This document shows positions 1-7,908 of a stretch of 64,000 nucleotides of DNA, in pieces (within the stretch, counting starts at the first letter, position 1; every line of letters starts with the position of its first letter). The stretch lies in the NCBI RefSeq assembly GCF_900129635.1, contig NZ_FSRB01000001.1:4987501-5051500 (forward strand), in the 5' to 3' direction. The position numbers were made by a program, and so were the translations under genes. This DNA is from Singulisphaera sp. GP187. Lineage in GTDB: Bacteria > Planctomycetota > Planctomycetia > Isosphaerales > Isosphaeraceae. The notes below the pieces were generated by a model. It had not been told where the DNA came from. It searched no databases and was given only the letters and a program-made list of their open reading frames with translations.

Positions 1-434
1 CTCCACTGCCGAATCGCTCGCTTTTTCGCGAACCGAGGTCGGCGACCACGTGTCGGGCCGCCTCGCGTACGCGTGACCAACAAGCAAGTCCGCTCCCCTG
101 TATAGGGTGGGCACGGCCCATCCGGTTTCGCCCTTGAATGGGAAAGCCCGCCACGCCGAGGCCAGCCGCTGGTCTCCAGCCCTTGTGGAGCGTGTCCAAC
201 GGAAATCCGCAAGCATGGATTCAAACCGTCGGTTTTCGAGGTGAGGACGCCCCCCCTACTCTCTCCGGTATCGCCTACAAGAAGTAAAACCCGGTGGGCC
301 GTGCCCACCCTACATGAGGGCATGGTCCATCAGTTGGGCAGTTTGGGCACGAACCTACCAGAAGACAAGACGATTGGAGTCCACCAGGTTTCGCCGCCGA
401 GGCTCCCGGAATCATCCAAGTTCTGTCTCATGTT
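1..434. other. Gene-free stretch with an inverted 18-bp repeat pair
   Basis: No convincing coding region is seen. The stretch holds two inverted copies of an 18-bp sequence (103-120 and 295-312) that recurs near 4.5 kb. Short ORFs across the repeats show no domain or ribosome binding site. Confidence 0.5.
103..312. repeat. Inverted pair of dispersed TAGGGTGGGCAC-type repeats
   Basis: TAGGGTGGGCACGGCCCA at 103-120 reappears as its exact reverse complement at 295-312. Each copy is partly self-complementary (GGGC/GCCC). Variants of the same unit occur at 4458-4476 and 4511-4531. This looks like a REP-type dispersed intergenic repeat; no function is visible. Confidence 0.7.
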
Positions 435-462
435 TTGACATCGGTGTTTGTTTGTGTAGAAT
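435..462 (+). promoter_or_regulatory. Sigma70-like promoter of the carbonic anhydrase gene
   Basis: TTGACA (435-440) and TAGAAT (457-462) are separated by 16 bp and sit about 130 bp upstream of the carbonic anhydrase start. They lie in a locally T-rich patch within otherwise GC-rich DNA. The predicted transcript start is near 469, giving a leader that contains the C-tract cluster at 475-533. Confidence 0.55.
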
Positions 463-474
463 GCAGGCGATTTG

Positions 475-533
475 CCCCCCCCCATCCTATCCCCCCCTCG
501 CAGATCCTCCCCCCCACCGATTTGCTCCCCCCC
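475..533 (+). other. Four C-tracts in the 5' leader (minus-strand G-quadruplex potential)
   Basis: Runs of 9, 7, 7 and 7 cytosines (475-483, 491-497, 509-515, 527-533) are separated by 7, 11 and 11 nt. The complementary strand therefore has four G-tracts able to form a quadruplex. The cluster lies between the predicted promoter and the start of the carbonic anhydrase gene. Confidence 0.5.
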
Positions 534-589
534 AGAGCGTTGACGAATCCGTCTGAACGAATCCGACATCTGAGGAGCGAGCGACAGCC

Positions 590-1819
590 ATGCAAACGCT
601 TGGCCAGATCAAGAATCTCAACCATGCGCGAAGGAACCGAGTGGCTCCGAACGTCGAGGGACTGGAAACTCGACTCGCCCTGAGCGGCTCTCACGCCACC
701 ATGGCCCAGCCGTTCGGGACCATCGCCGGCCAGATCCTCAATGAGGTCAACGGGCACGGGCTCGGCAAGGTCACCGTCCAACTAGTCGGCTCGAACGGGC
801 AGGTCGTGGCGACCACGCACACCGGCCCCAGGGGCCGCTATGCGTTCCACGTCAAGTCGGCCGACCCCGCGCCGTACGTTGTTCATGCCGTTACGCCGAA
901 GCGATTCATCCAAACATCGCCAACTTTCGACAACATGGCCCCCACGGGTGCATATGCCACGAACCCGCTGACGGGAAAGCCCTACGCGGGGGCGAACTGG
1001 AACTATCGGACCGGCAACAATAACCCGGCCAACGGTCCGGTGGGGCCCGCGGCCTGGTCGAAGATCGCGCCGGCGGGAGCGCTCCCGTTTGAATCGCCGA
1101 TCAACATCACGGGGGCGCCGATCGACCTCAGCCAGGTCCTCTCCATCCACTACAATGACGCAACCCCCAAGGCGATCATCAACAACGGCGCCCAGATCCA
1201 GGCCCAGTTCAACAGCTCCACCAGTGACTCGATCGTCCTCGACGGCCAAACCTACGAGCTGTCGCAGTTCCACTACCACGACACCGCGGAGAACCAGGTG
1301 GCCGGGTATACGTACCCGATGGAGGAGCACTTCGTGAACGTCAGCGCTTCGGGCGCGGAGACCGTCGTGGCCGTTTTCCTTCAGCTCGGGTCGCACAATG
1401 CGGCGCTCCAGCCCATCCTTGATGCCGCCTCCGCGCATCTGACCTCGCCCAACTCCACGACGACGATCGCCACTCCGATCGATTTCGCCGGCCTCCTGCC
1501 GTCGAACCTCGAGGGCTGGTTCTATGAAGGGTCGCTCACCACGCCCCCGCTCTCACAGACCGTCAATTGGCTCGTGCTCTCGACGCCCATCACGCTCGAC
1601 GCCCAGCAACTCCACCAGTATGAAGCCGTGGCCAACGGCGCCGGCTTCCTCCCCAACAACCGACCGCTCCAGCCGACCAACGGCCGACAAGCCAATCAGT
1701 TCAACATCGACGTGAACTATCAAGGACAGTCGATCGGCGGAGCCAACTTCACCTTCGCGCCGCGCAACGCGGTTCGGCACGAGCTCGCCACCGCCTCCAC
1801 CACGACCTCGAACGTTTGA
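590..1819 (+). CDS. Surface alpha-carbonic anhydrase with LEPR-XLL-like N-terminus
   Basis: A 409-aa secreted protein. Residues 22-31 (VEGLETRLAL) match the planctomycete LEPR-XLL-like surface motif. Residues of about 45-110 resemble a carboxypeptidase-regulatory/SdrD-like beta-sandwich (GTIAGQI...GPRGRYAF). The C-terminal ~240 residues are an alpha-class carbonic anhydrase (reversible CO2 hydration): QFHYHD supplies His228 and His230, EEHFVN supplies His247, together the three zinc ligands, and YEGSLTTPPLSQ carries the conserved Thr loop. The domain is of normal length and all three histidines are kept, so it is probably active, outside the cytoplasm. The ATG at 590 follows a GAGGAG about 12 nt upstream, and a promoter lies at 435-462. 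There is no co-directional neighbour, so it looks monocistronic. Anchoring of the N-terminal motif to the cell surface is inferred. Confidence 0.88.
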   Translation: MQTLGQIKNLNHARRNRVAPNVEGLETRLALSGSHATMAQPFGTIAGQILNEVNGHGLGKVTVQLVGSNGQVVATTHTGPRGRYAFHVKSADPAPYVVHAVTPKRFIQTSPTFDNMAPTGAYATNPLTGKPYAGANWNYRTGNNNPANGPVGPAAWSKIAPAGALPFESPINITGAPIDLSQVLSIHYNDATPKAIINNGAQIQAQFNSSTSDSIVLDGQTYELSQFHYHDTAENQVAGYTYPMEEHFVNVSASGAETVVAVFLQLGSHNAALQPILDAASAHLTSPNSTTTIATPIDFAGLLPSNLEGWFYEGSLTTPPLSQTVNWLVLSTPITLDAQQLHQYEAVANGAGFLPNNRPLQPTNGRQANQFNIDVNYQGQSIGGANFTFAPRNAVRHELATASTTTSNV

Positions 1820-2282
1820 CCCCGTCCCCAAGGTCGATTCCATGACCTGGCCGGTGGCATTGGGCTCCCGTCGAGTGGATTCCGTGCCATCGGTCGACCC
1901 ACCTCGTACCCCCGCCACACCACAACGCGGCGCTCCTGCCTGAATCAAAAATGGGACGATGAGAACGGTCTTGGATGGACTTTCTTCACAATTTCATCAC
2001 AATTAAAAATCGAGGATCCCTCCGCGGCGCGGGGAGATCGAACGGCATCCCCGCACGTCGGCCTTGAATCGTGGGTCGATGCGACGAAGAATGAACGCTG
2101 GGAATTCAAAATAACATAAGCAAAGGAATCCCCAGACGAAGGATCACCGGCGCACCGCCGGTCCTCAGGAGACGAGGCCAAGGAAATCAGACCAAATCGA
2201 AGGGGCAGCCTTCCGCCATCGACGCGGGGAGCCGTCCATCCCTGACTTTCTTGGGAAGGGACTACCCGGGAGGGGCTTCAGC
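1820..2282. other. Intergenic stretch without recognised genes
   Basis: About 460 bp downstream of the carbonic anhydrase gene. I see no supported gene, only short unconvincing ORFs and a slightly AT-richer patch around 1975-2005. Confidence 0.5.
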
Positions 2283-2411
2283 ATGACACGCGCACATCTC
2301 TCCGAAGTTCTGGCCGAAACCGCTCTGGTGGCCTATAGCGCAGGCTTCCTGGTCCTCTACATCGCGATCAAGCTGTCGCACCTGCCGATCATTTCCTGGC
2401 TGAAGCTTTGA
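2283..2411 (+). CDS. Predicted 42-aa single-pass membrane microprotein
   Basis: ATG at 2283, stop at 2409-2411, encoding 42 residues. A purine-rich GGGAGGGG lies just upstream at a suitable distance. Residues of about 13-40 are mostly hydrophobic (ALVAYSAGFLVLYIAIKL), consistent with one transmembrane helix after a short charged N-terminus (MTRAHLSEVLAE). The stop is followed by a CGAAGGT/ACCTTCG hairpin at 2422-2448 that could end transcription. I recognise no family. The combination of Shine-Dalgarno, hydrophobic helix and downstream hairpin supports a real gene, but the short length leaves doubt. Confidence 0.4.
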   Translation: MTRAHLSEVLAETALVAYSAGFLVLYIAIKLSHLPIISWLKL

Positions 2412-2421
2412 GACCCCTTTT

Positions 2422-2448
2422 CGAAGGTAGGGGACAACCACCTTCGCA
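2422..2448 (+). terminator. Hairpin after the microprotein ORF
   Basis: CGAAGGT and ACCTTCG arms flank a short loop, 10 bp after the microprotein stop. No T-run follows, so terminator function is only a possibility. Confidence 0.3.
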
Positions 2449-2462
2449 GGGAAATCAAAAAT

Positions 2463-2496
2463 GCGGGCGGGACGCCCGCGGTCCCAGGGGGGAGGA
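2463..2496. repeat. Dispersed GCGGGCG...GTCCCAGGGG repeat
   Basis: The sequence GGGACGCCCGCGGTCCCAGG (2470-2489) and its purine-rich tail recur, with small changes, in the hairpin at 22235-22332 and in part near 33008-33036. It contains an internal CGGGCG/CGCCCG dyad. A REP-like intergenic repeat. Confidence 0.6.
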
Positions 2497-2702
2497 GAGC
2501 GGAAGGAAGGGCTGGTCCCCAATATGCGGCTCGACATGGGGTCACTTCGTGACTACTGTCGAGCCTTTCTGCGTTCAACAGCGGTCGACCGGCCACTCGT
2601 TTCCTGGTCGAATCGGCAAAAGACGCTTGTTTAGGCTTAATGTTGAGCCTTGACCTTCGCGGCCGGCACGGTTGTCAGATGCTGCGATCCTTGAGGATAT
2701 TC

Positions 2703-2909
2703 ATGGCGAACAAGCTGAATGTTCAGTTTAACGATCGGCAGACCAAGGTCTTGGAGGAGATGGCCGATGCGCTCGGCACGACCAAGTCGGGGGTTTTGAA
2801 GACGGCCCTGGCGCTGCTGGAGGTGGCCATCCGGGAAAGCAAGGATGGCAACTCACTCGGTGTTGTGAAGGGTGACAAGGTGATCAAAGAGATCGTGGGA
2901 ATCGAGTGA
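2703..2909 (+). CDS. Ribbon-helix-helix (CopG/Arc-like) small protein
   Basis: 68 aa. The sequence has the ribbon-helix-helix layout: a short strand (NKLNVQFND), then helix A (QTKVLEEMADALG), a turn (TTKSG) and helix B (VLKTALALLEVAIRESK). Such proteins bind DNA as dimers and often autoregulate or act as antitoxins. The start at 2703 is preceded by TTGAGGAT 5-6 nt upstream; a longer reading from 2640 lacks this support. The next gene begins 10 bp downstream on the same strand and encodes a two-helix membrane protein, so the two are likely co-transcribed. The partner does not look like a known toxin, so a toxin-antitoxin role is not supported. Confidence 0.65.
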   Translation: MANKLNVQFNDRQTKVLEEMADALGTTKSGVLKTALALLEVAIRESKDGNSLGVVKGDKVIKEIVGIE

Positions 2910-2919
2910 GCCTTTTCCA

Positions 2920-3276
2920 ATGAATGGAATCACGCCCAGAGATGTTCCGAGCCCGAGTCCAAGCCCGAATCCGGTGCGGATTGACCTCAAAAAGGAGATC
3001 GTCAAATCGGAGTGGAAGGAAGACCCGGTCGTCGGGTCCGAGCAGATCGCGTCGCTGGCGATTGTGCGATGGGTGCTGATGATTTTCGGGGGCGTGTACG
3101 CGCTCAGCTTCACCGCGATGTTCTTCCTGTTCTACCGGACCGACGCCACGTTCGAGAAGGGGTCGGAGCTGGTCAAGTTCATGCTCCAATCGATCCTGCC
3201 CCTGGTCACGCTCGCCATTGGCTACTACCTGGGCGATCGCAATCGCCCCCATCCTGCTTCCAAGGGTCGCAAATAG
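2920..3276 (+). CDS. Hypothetical membrane protein with two helices
   Basis: 118 aa, not recognised. A Pro/Ser-rich N-terminus (SPSPSPNP) and a charged stretch are followed by two hydrophobic segments, about residues 50-73 (RWVLMIFGGVYALSFTAMFF) and 88-107 (MLQSILPLVTLAIGYYLG). The tail is basic. It follows the ribbon-helix-helix gene by 10 bp, suggesting a shared transcript. The paired helices with a short connecting loop resemble small planctomycete and cyanobacterial membrane proteins of unknown role. No catalytic motif is visible. Confidence 0.6.
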   Translation: MNGITPRDVPSPSPSPNPVRIDLKKEIVKSEWKEDPVVGSEQIASLAIVRWVLMIFGGVYALSFTAMFFLFYRTDATFEKGSELVKFMLQSILPLVTLAIGYYLGDRNRPHPASKGRK

Positions 3277-3315
3277 ATAATAGTTGATGTGCTGATGCAA
3301 ATAAGGAGGCCGGGC

Positions 3316-4425
3316 ATGAACGCGTTGCTTCGGAAGATCGGCTTCAGCCTCCCGATCATTCAAGCCCCGATGGCCGGCGTTTCGACCCCGGCGATGGCCG
3401 CCGCGGTCTCGAACTCCGGCGGTCTGGGGTCGATCGGGGTGGGCGCCTCGGATGCCGAGACGGCACGCGGGATGATCGCGGCGGTGCGGGCCGCGTCGGA
3501 TCGTCCGTTCAACGTCAACCTGTTCTGCAACCGGCCCGCGATCGCGGATCGGCCTCGAGAGGCGGCTTGGCTCGCGCGACTGGCCCCGGATTTTCTTCGC
3601 CTTGGTGCGCAGCCGCCGGCCGAGTTGAGGGAGATTTACACGAGCTTCGTCGCGGATGACGCGAAGCTCACCATGCTTCTCGAGGAGCGGCCCAAGGTCG
3701 TCAGCTTCCACTTCGGCCTTCCTCCGGCCGAGCAAATCGCGGCCTTGCGTGACGCGGGGATCGTGCTGCTCGCCACGGCCACCAGCCTGAACGAGGCGCA
3801 AGCCATCGCCGCCGCCGGGATCGACGCGGTCGTGGCGCAAGGCTTCGAAGCGGGCGGCCACCGCGGCGTGTTCGATCCCGATGCGCCCGATGATCGATTG
3901 GGAACGATCGCTCTGACCCGCTTGCTCGTCCTGCGTTTGGAGCTCCCCGTGATCGCGGCCGGCGGCATCATGGATGGTGCCGGCATCGCCGCCTGTCTCG
4001 CCCTCGGCGCCAGCGCCGTTCAACTCGGAACCGCGTTCGTCGCGTGCCCGGAGTCCGCGGCTGACCCGGGCTATCGGGCCGCGCTCCTGAGCTCCGCATC
4101 CGAGCATACCGTGATGACAACGGCGATCTCCGGCCGGCCCGCCCGATGCATCGCCAACCGCTTCACAGCGCTCGGTGAGCAAGCCGAGCCGGGCATGGTT
4201 CCGGCCTACCCGATCGCCTACGATGCCGGGAAAGCGCTGAACACAGCCGCGAAGGCGGCCGGCGAGGCCGGCTTCGGCGCCCAGTGGGCTGGGCAGGCCG
4301 CCGTTCTGGCCCGCTCCCTGCCCGCGGCAACGCTCGTCGCGGAGCTCCGATCCGAGATGGAGCAAGCACTTTCGCGACTTGCCGAGAACCTCTTCATCAA
4401 TCAGGAAGGCGAGCAGGGAGCGTAA
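3316..4425 (+). CDS. Nitronate monooxygenase (2-nitropropane dioxygenase family)
   Basis: 369 aa, normal for the family. FMN-dependent enzymes of this family oxidise alkyl nitronates such as propionate-3-nitronate to aldehydes and nitrite. The N-terminus IIQAPMAGVSTPAMAAAVSN and GGLGSIGVG are the FMN-binding TIM-barrel start; VAQGFEAGGHRG is the characteristic phosphate/catalytic segment; VIAAGGIMDGAGIAACLALG is the late phosphate-binding loop. The start at 3316 is chosen because AAGGAGG lies 6 nt upstream; an ATG at 3289 lacks this. The gene faces an AcuI-like reductase across a repeat pair at 4458-4531. It is probably cytoplasmic and detoxifying; the exact substrate cannot be read from sequence. 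Confidence 0.9.
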   Translation: MNALLRKIGFSLPIIQAPMAGVSTPAMAAAVSNSGGLGSIGVGASDAETARGMIAAVRAASDRPFNVNLFCNRPAIADRPREAAWLARLAPDFLRLGAQPPAELREIYTSFVADDAKLTMLLEERPKVVSFHFGLPPAEQIAALRDAGIVLLATATSLNEAQAIAAAGIDAVVAQGFEAGGHRGVFDPDAPDDRLGTIALTRLLVLRLELPVIAAGGIMDGAGIAACLALGASAVQLGTAFVACPESAADPGYRAALLSSASEHTVMTTAISGRPARCIANRFTALGEQAEPGMVPAYPIAYDAGKALNTAAKAAGEAGFGAQWAGQAAVLARSLPAATLVAELRSEMEQALSRLAENLFINQEGEQGA

Positions 4426-4457
4426 CCTCCCTGTCTTTGTCAGGGGTAGGACGAAGA

Positions 4458-4531
4458 GGGTGGACCGTGCCCACCCGACAAGACAAGATATTTTTGAAAT
4501 TTATCCTCTTGTAGGGTGGGCACAGCCCACC
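4458..4531. repeat. Inverted TAGGGTGGGCAC-type repeats between convergent genes
   Basis: GGGTGGACCGTGCCCACCC (4458-4476) and GTAGGGTGGGCACAGCCCACC (4511-4531) are related to each other in inverted orientation and to the pair at 103-312. The second copy is itself a hairpin (GTGGGC/GCCCAC) followed by an A-run at about 4536-4543. Position between two convergent genes suggests it could act as a bidirectional terminator. Confidence 0.6.
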
Positions 4532-4551
4532 GTGGAAAAAAAAGGCTTCGA

Positions 4552-5547
4552 TTATCCTGTCACACTGGGGTCGACGGCCACCACCAGACGCCCTCGAATT
4601 GCCCCCTCCAGCATCGTCGGGGCGGTGGCAATCACGTCGGTCAGGCCGATTTCATGGGTGAGCAGATCGAGCTTCTGCGTGTCGAGGTCGCTTGCCAGCC
4701 GGCGCCAGGCTTCGAGCCGGTCCGGCACAGGCCGGTAGACGCTATCGATCCCCGCGAGCGTCACGCCGCGCAAAATGAAAGGCGCGACGGTCGCGGGGAA
4801 GTCCATGCCTTGAGCCAGCCCGCACGCCGCGACGGTGCCGCCATAGCGGACAGTCGCACAGACGTTCGCTAAGGTGTGACTCCCGACGCTGTCGATCGCG
4901 CCGGCCCATCGTTCTCTTCCCAGCGGCTTGCCGGGCGAGGAGAACAGGGCACGGTCGACCACCTCGTCAGCCCCCAGGCTCTTGAGGTAGTCGGTTTCGG
5001 CAAGTCGACCGGTCGATGCCACGACAGTGTAGCCGCGTTGATGGAGCAACGCGATCGCGATGCCGCCCACACCTCCGCCCGCGCCCGTGACGAGCACATC
5101 GCCTTTGTCGGGTGTTACGCCGTTCCGTTCGAGGGCGATCAGGGCGAGCATGGCCGTATAGCCCGCGGTGCCGATGGCCATCGTCTGTCGCGGAGTAAAC
5201 CCTTGGGGGACGGGAATCAACCAGTCGCCGCGCAGCCTGGCCCGCTCGGCAAGACCACCCCAGTGGACCTCGCCAACGCCCCAGCCGTTCAGCAAGACGA
5301 GGTCACCGACCGCGAAATTGGCATGGCGGCTCGACTCCACCGCGCCGACCAGGTCGATGCCCGGCACCATCGGGAAGCGGCGAACGACCGGGGACTTGCC
5401 CGTGATCGCCAGCGCATCCTTATAATTCAGCGTCGAGTAGGCCACCCGCACCGTCACGTCGCCCTCGGGCAGTTGCGAGTCCTCGAGTTCCGTCAGCTTC
5501 GTTCCGTAACCAGCGTCACTGTTCTCGATCAGCAAGCCTCGAAACAT
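4552..5547 (-). CDS. acuI: AcuI/YhdH-family acryloyl-CoA (quinone) reductase
   Basis: 331 aa, standard length for the MDR subfamily that includes AcuI (NADPH-dependent acryloyl-CoA reductase) and E. coli YhdH. Typical features are the start MFRGLLIE, VAYSTLNYKDALAITGKSPV (GroES-like domain), VPGIDLVGAVE, and the Rossmann loop VTGAGGGVGGIAIALL at about residues 150-165. It lacks the zinc-binding cysteines of classical alcohol dehydrogenases. AAGGA lies about 8 nt before the ATG. The family detoxifies acryloyl-CoA, but quinone reductase-like activity cannot be excluded. It is convergent with the nitronate monooxygenase gene. Confidence 0.85.
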   Translation of the reverse strand: MFRGLLIENSDAGYGTKLTELEDSQLPEGDVTVRVAYSTLNYKDALAITGKSPVVRRFPMVPGIDLVGAVESSRHANFAVGDLVLLNGWGVGEVHWGGLAERARLRGDWLIPVPQGFTPRQTMAIGTAGYTAMLALIALERNGVTPDKGDVLVTGAGGGVGGIAIALLHQRGYTVVASTGRLAETDYLKSLGADEVVDRALFSSPGKPLGRERWAGAIDSVGSHTLANVCATVRYGGTVAACGLAQGMDFPATVAPFILRGVTLAGIDSVYRPVPDRLEAWRRLASDLDTQKLDLLTHEIGLTDVIATAPTMLEGAIRGRLVVAVDPSVTG

Positions 5548-5666
5548 CGGTCTTTTCCTTGTGGCTCTGACTTGATCTCAAGCCCGGGACGGGTTGGTAA
5601 GTAGAAGGATGACAAGAATGCCGCTGGCCGGATACCCGGCACTTCAATTCCTGCAATCCGGTAGGA

Positions 5667-7094
5667 TCAGCAGGTTTTCGAGGTCTCCGTCGAAACCAGA
5701 GGAGCCCCCGCCGGCATCAACGGTAGAGCGACCATGAACGCCGTCCCTTGGCCGTCGCGGCTCTCGGCTTCGATGGTCCCGCCGTGGGCCTTGACAATCC
5801 AGTGGCAAATGCTCAGGCCCAGCCCGCAGCCTCCCGAGGTCCGTGCGGCATCTTCCTGGTAGAACCGCTCGAAGACGTGGGGAAGGTGGTCGGGAGCGAT
5901 CCCCTTGCCGGTATCCTGCACCCGGAGCAGAGCACGATCCCCGACCGCTTCGACCCGGAGCGTGACCGAACCCGACGGTTCCGTGAACCGGATGGCGTTA
6001 TCGAGGAGGTTCGTCACGAGTTGCCAGAGTCGCGACCGATCGCCCAGGACCGACACCGGGCCCGTCGTTTCGGTGACGAGCTGAATTTCACGCTCCTCGG
6101 CGAGGAACTCGAACATCTCGGCAACCTCTTCCGCCAGAGCGGTCAGGTCGAGGGCCTTCGCACAGAGCGGGATCTCGCCGGCGTCCGCCCGCGCCAGGAG
6201 GAGTAGGCCGTTGACCAGGCTCGTGAGCCGTTCGCATTGCTCGCCGAGCGATGCGAGGACATTGCGGTACTCGTGGATTTCACGGGGCCTTTGGAGGGCG
6301 ACCTCGACGGCCGCACGCATTGCCGCGAGGGGGCTTCGTAGCTCGTGCGAGGCGTCGGCGGTGAACCGGATGACCTGGGCATGGTAGGCGGCAAGCCGGT
6401 CCAGTAGCCCGTTGATGGTGCCGGCGAGCTCGTCGAGCTCGTCATTGGCCCCGGTCCGAGGGAGGCGCTCCGAGAGGTTCGCGGGGTCGAGACGCCTGGC
6501 GGTGCGAATGCTCTCGGCGACGGGGCGGAGCGCCTGGCGCGAGAGGAACAGGCCCCCCGCGACGGCGACGACGAGGAAGACGAGCGAGCCCCCGGCCACG
6601 TTCCGGGCGAACTCGGCGAGTGTGGCCTCGGTCTCCGCGAGCGAAATCCCCAGTTGAAGCGAGAGTCCGACTTGCTCCGAGGGGGCATGGAGCACCCGGA
6701 GTGGGGCATTGGAGTCGATGAGATCGAGGGTCCGAGGGGGTCCGGGCGGAACCGGCTGGTCGGCGAGCCGCCGCGCGGCGTCGGTGCCCGGGGCCACCGA
6801 GATCCGCGGTCCGTCGCGAACCACGACGATCAGGCCCTCCGCCTCATAGGCTGCGACCTCGCGTTCGATTTCTGCAACGAGGACGGAAGTGCGCTCCGGA
6901 CGGTGGTCGGCGACCCCCGCCAGCAGTTCCGTGGCCTTGCGCTCGAGGAACGCGTCGTTTCGCGCTTCGAGGACCTTGCGGAGGCCGTGATGAACCCAGG
7001 CGAATCCGGCGGCCAGCGACACGGCCAGCACGAGGCTCGTCCAGAGCGTGAGCCGGGTCCGGAGGCCGAGCGGCCTACTCTTCGCGAAGCACAT
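5667..7094 (-). CDS. Membrane sensor histidine kinase (OmpR-partner type)
   Basis: 475 aa. One helix near residues 16-36, an extracytoplasmic sensor of about 130 residues, a second helix near 170-190, a HAMP linker, then a HisKA domain with the phosphoacceptor His250 in ADASHELRSPL. The ATPase domain follows, with the N box LLDNAIRFTE, G1 DTGKGI, F box FERFYQ and G2 GGCGLGLSI. Architecture resembles CusS/QseC-like kinases. Its start overlaps the end of the response regulator gene by 20 bp, so both are translated from one message and almost certainly form a cognate pair. The ligand is unknown. The C-terminus extends some 20 residues beyond the usual end. Confidence 0.92.
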   Translation of the reverse strand: MCFAKSRPLGLRTRLTLWTSLVLAVSLAAGFAWVHHGLRKVLEARNDAFLERKATELLAGVADHRPERTSVLVAEIEREVAAYEAEGLIVVVRDGPRISVAPGTDAARRLADQPVPPGPPRTLDLIDSNAPLRVLHAPSEQVGLSLQLGISLAETEATLAEFARNVAGGSLVFLVVAVAGGLFLSRQALRPVAESIRTARRLDPANLSERLPRTGANDELDELAGTINGLLDRLAAYHAQVIRFTADASHELRSPLAAMRAAVEVALQRPREIHEYRNVLASLGEQCERLTSLVNGLLLLARADAGEIPLCAKALDLTALAEEVAEMFEFLAEEREIQLVTETTGPVSVLGDRSRLWQLVTNLLDNAIRFTEPSGSVTLRVEAVGDRALLRVQDTGKGIAPDHLPHVFERFYQEDAARTSGGCGLGLSICHWIVKAHGGTIEAESRDGQGTAFMVALPLMPAGAPLVSTETSKTC

Positions 7095-7746
7095 AGCCGA
7101 CCCCCCGGAGCGTATGGATCAGCGGCCGGTCGAAACCCCGGTCCACCTTGTTCCTGAGCCGGTTGATGTGGACGTCCACGACGTTGGTGAGCCCGTCGAA
7201 GTCGTAATTCCAGACGTGTTCCTGGATCATGGTTCGGCTCACGACTTGCCCGACGTGCCGCATCAGGTAGTGGAGCAGAGCGAACTGCTTGGCCGACAGC
7301 TCGATCGGCTCCCCGCCGCGCTCGACCAGGCGGGTGGTTGGGTCAAGCCTGAGGTCACCGACCCGGAGGATCGGGGGTTGGATCTCAGGTCCTCTTCGGA
7401 GCACGACCCGGATTCTGGCCAGCAGCTCGGCGAACGAGAATGGCTTGACGAGGTAATCGTCCGCCCCGGCATCGAGCCCTTCCACCCGGTCGGTGACGGC
7501 GCTTCGGGCCGTCAGAAAGATGGCCGGGGTCGGTACTCCCGCGGCCCGAAGGCTTCGAAGGATCGCGAGCCCGTCGCGGCCGGGGAGCATCCGATCGAGG
7601 ATCAGCAAGTCATAGACCCCGGTCGAGGCGTACTCAAAGCCCCGTTTGCCATCGACCACGAGATCCACGGCGAACCCGTGCTCGCGGAGGCCCTGCTCGA
7701 GATGGGCGCCCATGTCCGGGTTATCTTCGACAACGAGCACACGCAT
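7075..7746 (-). CDS. OmpR/PhoB-family response regulator
   Basis: 223 aa. The receiver domain (MRVLVVEDNPDMGAHL) carries the acidic pair near the N-terminus and the phosphorylatable Asp in LLILDRMLPG; Lys is in DDYLVKPFSFAE. A winged-helix output domain follows (LSAKQFALLHYLMRHVGQVV ... HINRLRNKVD). The start at 7746 (MRVLVVEDN) matches the family; an upstream ATG at 7785 would add 13 unusual residues, and neither has a clear Shine-Dalgarno. It is the first gene of a two-gene operon with the kinase gene, diverging from the DUF1559 gene. Confidence 0.93.
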   Translation of the reverse strand: MRVLVVEDNPDMGAHLEQGLREHGFAVDLVVDGKRGFEYASTGVYDLLILDRMLPGRDGLAILRSLRAAGVPTPAIFLTARSAVTDRVEGLDAGADDYLVKPFSFAELLARIRVVLRRGPEIQPPILRVGDLRLDPTTRLVERGGEPIELSAKQFALLHYLMRHVGQVVSRTMIQEHVWNYDFDGLTNVVDVHINRLRNKVDRGFDRPLIHTLRGVGYVLREE

Positions 7747-7908
7747 CAGTGATTCGCGTCCGGGGCCGAGGGGAACTTGGCCCATATTCTAGACTGCGGC
7801 CGGTCGTTGGCCTTGGAATATTACAAAGCCGTCATCTTCGAGCCATGTTGACGCCATGTCGACGGACTATCCTGCCTCCGTGTCCACCCGGTCCGCTGGA
7901 GGTCTCCC

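Noticed and set aside
2640..2702. Upstream extension of the ribbon-helix-helix gene
   Set aside because: The earlier ATG at 2640 adds 21 residues that do not fit the fold, and a good ribosome site lies before 2703.
2640..3276. Toxin-antitoxin system of ribbon-helix-helix protein and membrane partner
   Set aside because: The partner is a two-helix membrane protein without known toxin features; nothing beyond adjacency supports it.
2884..4365. 493-aa minus-strand reading frame
   Set aside because: Antisense to the membrane protein and nitronate monooxygenase genes; the plus-strand proteins are well conserved.
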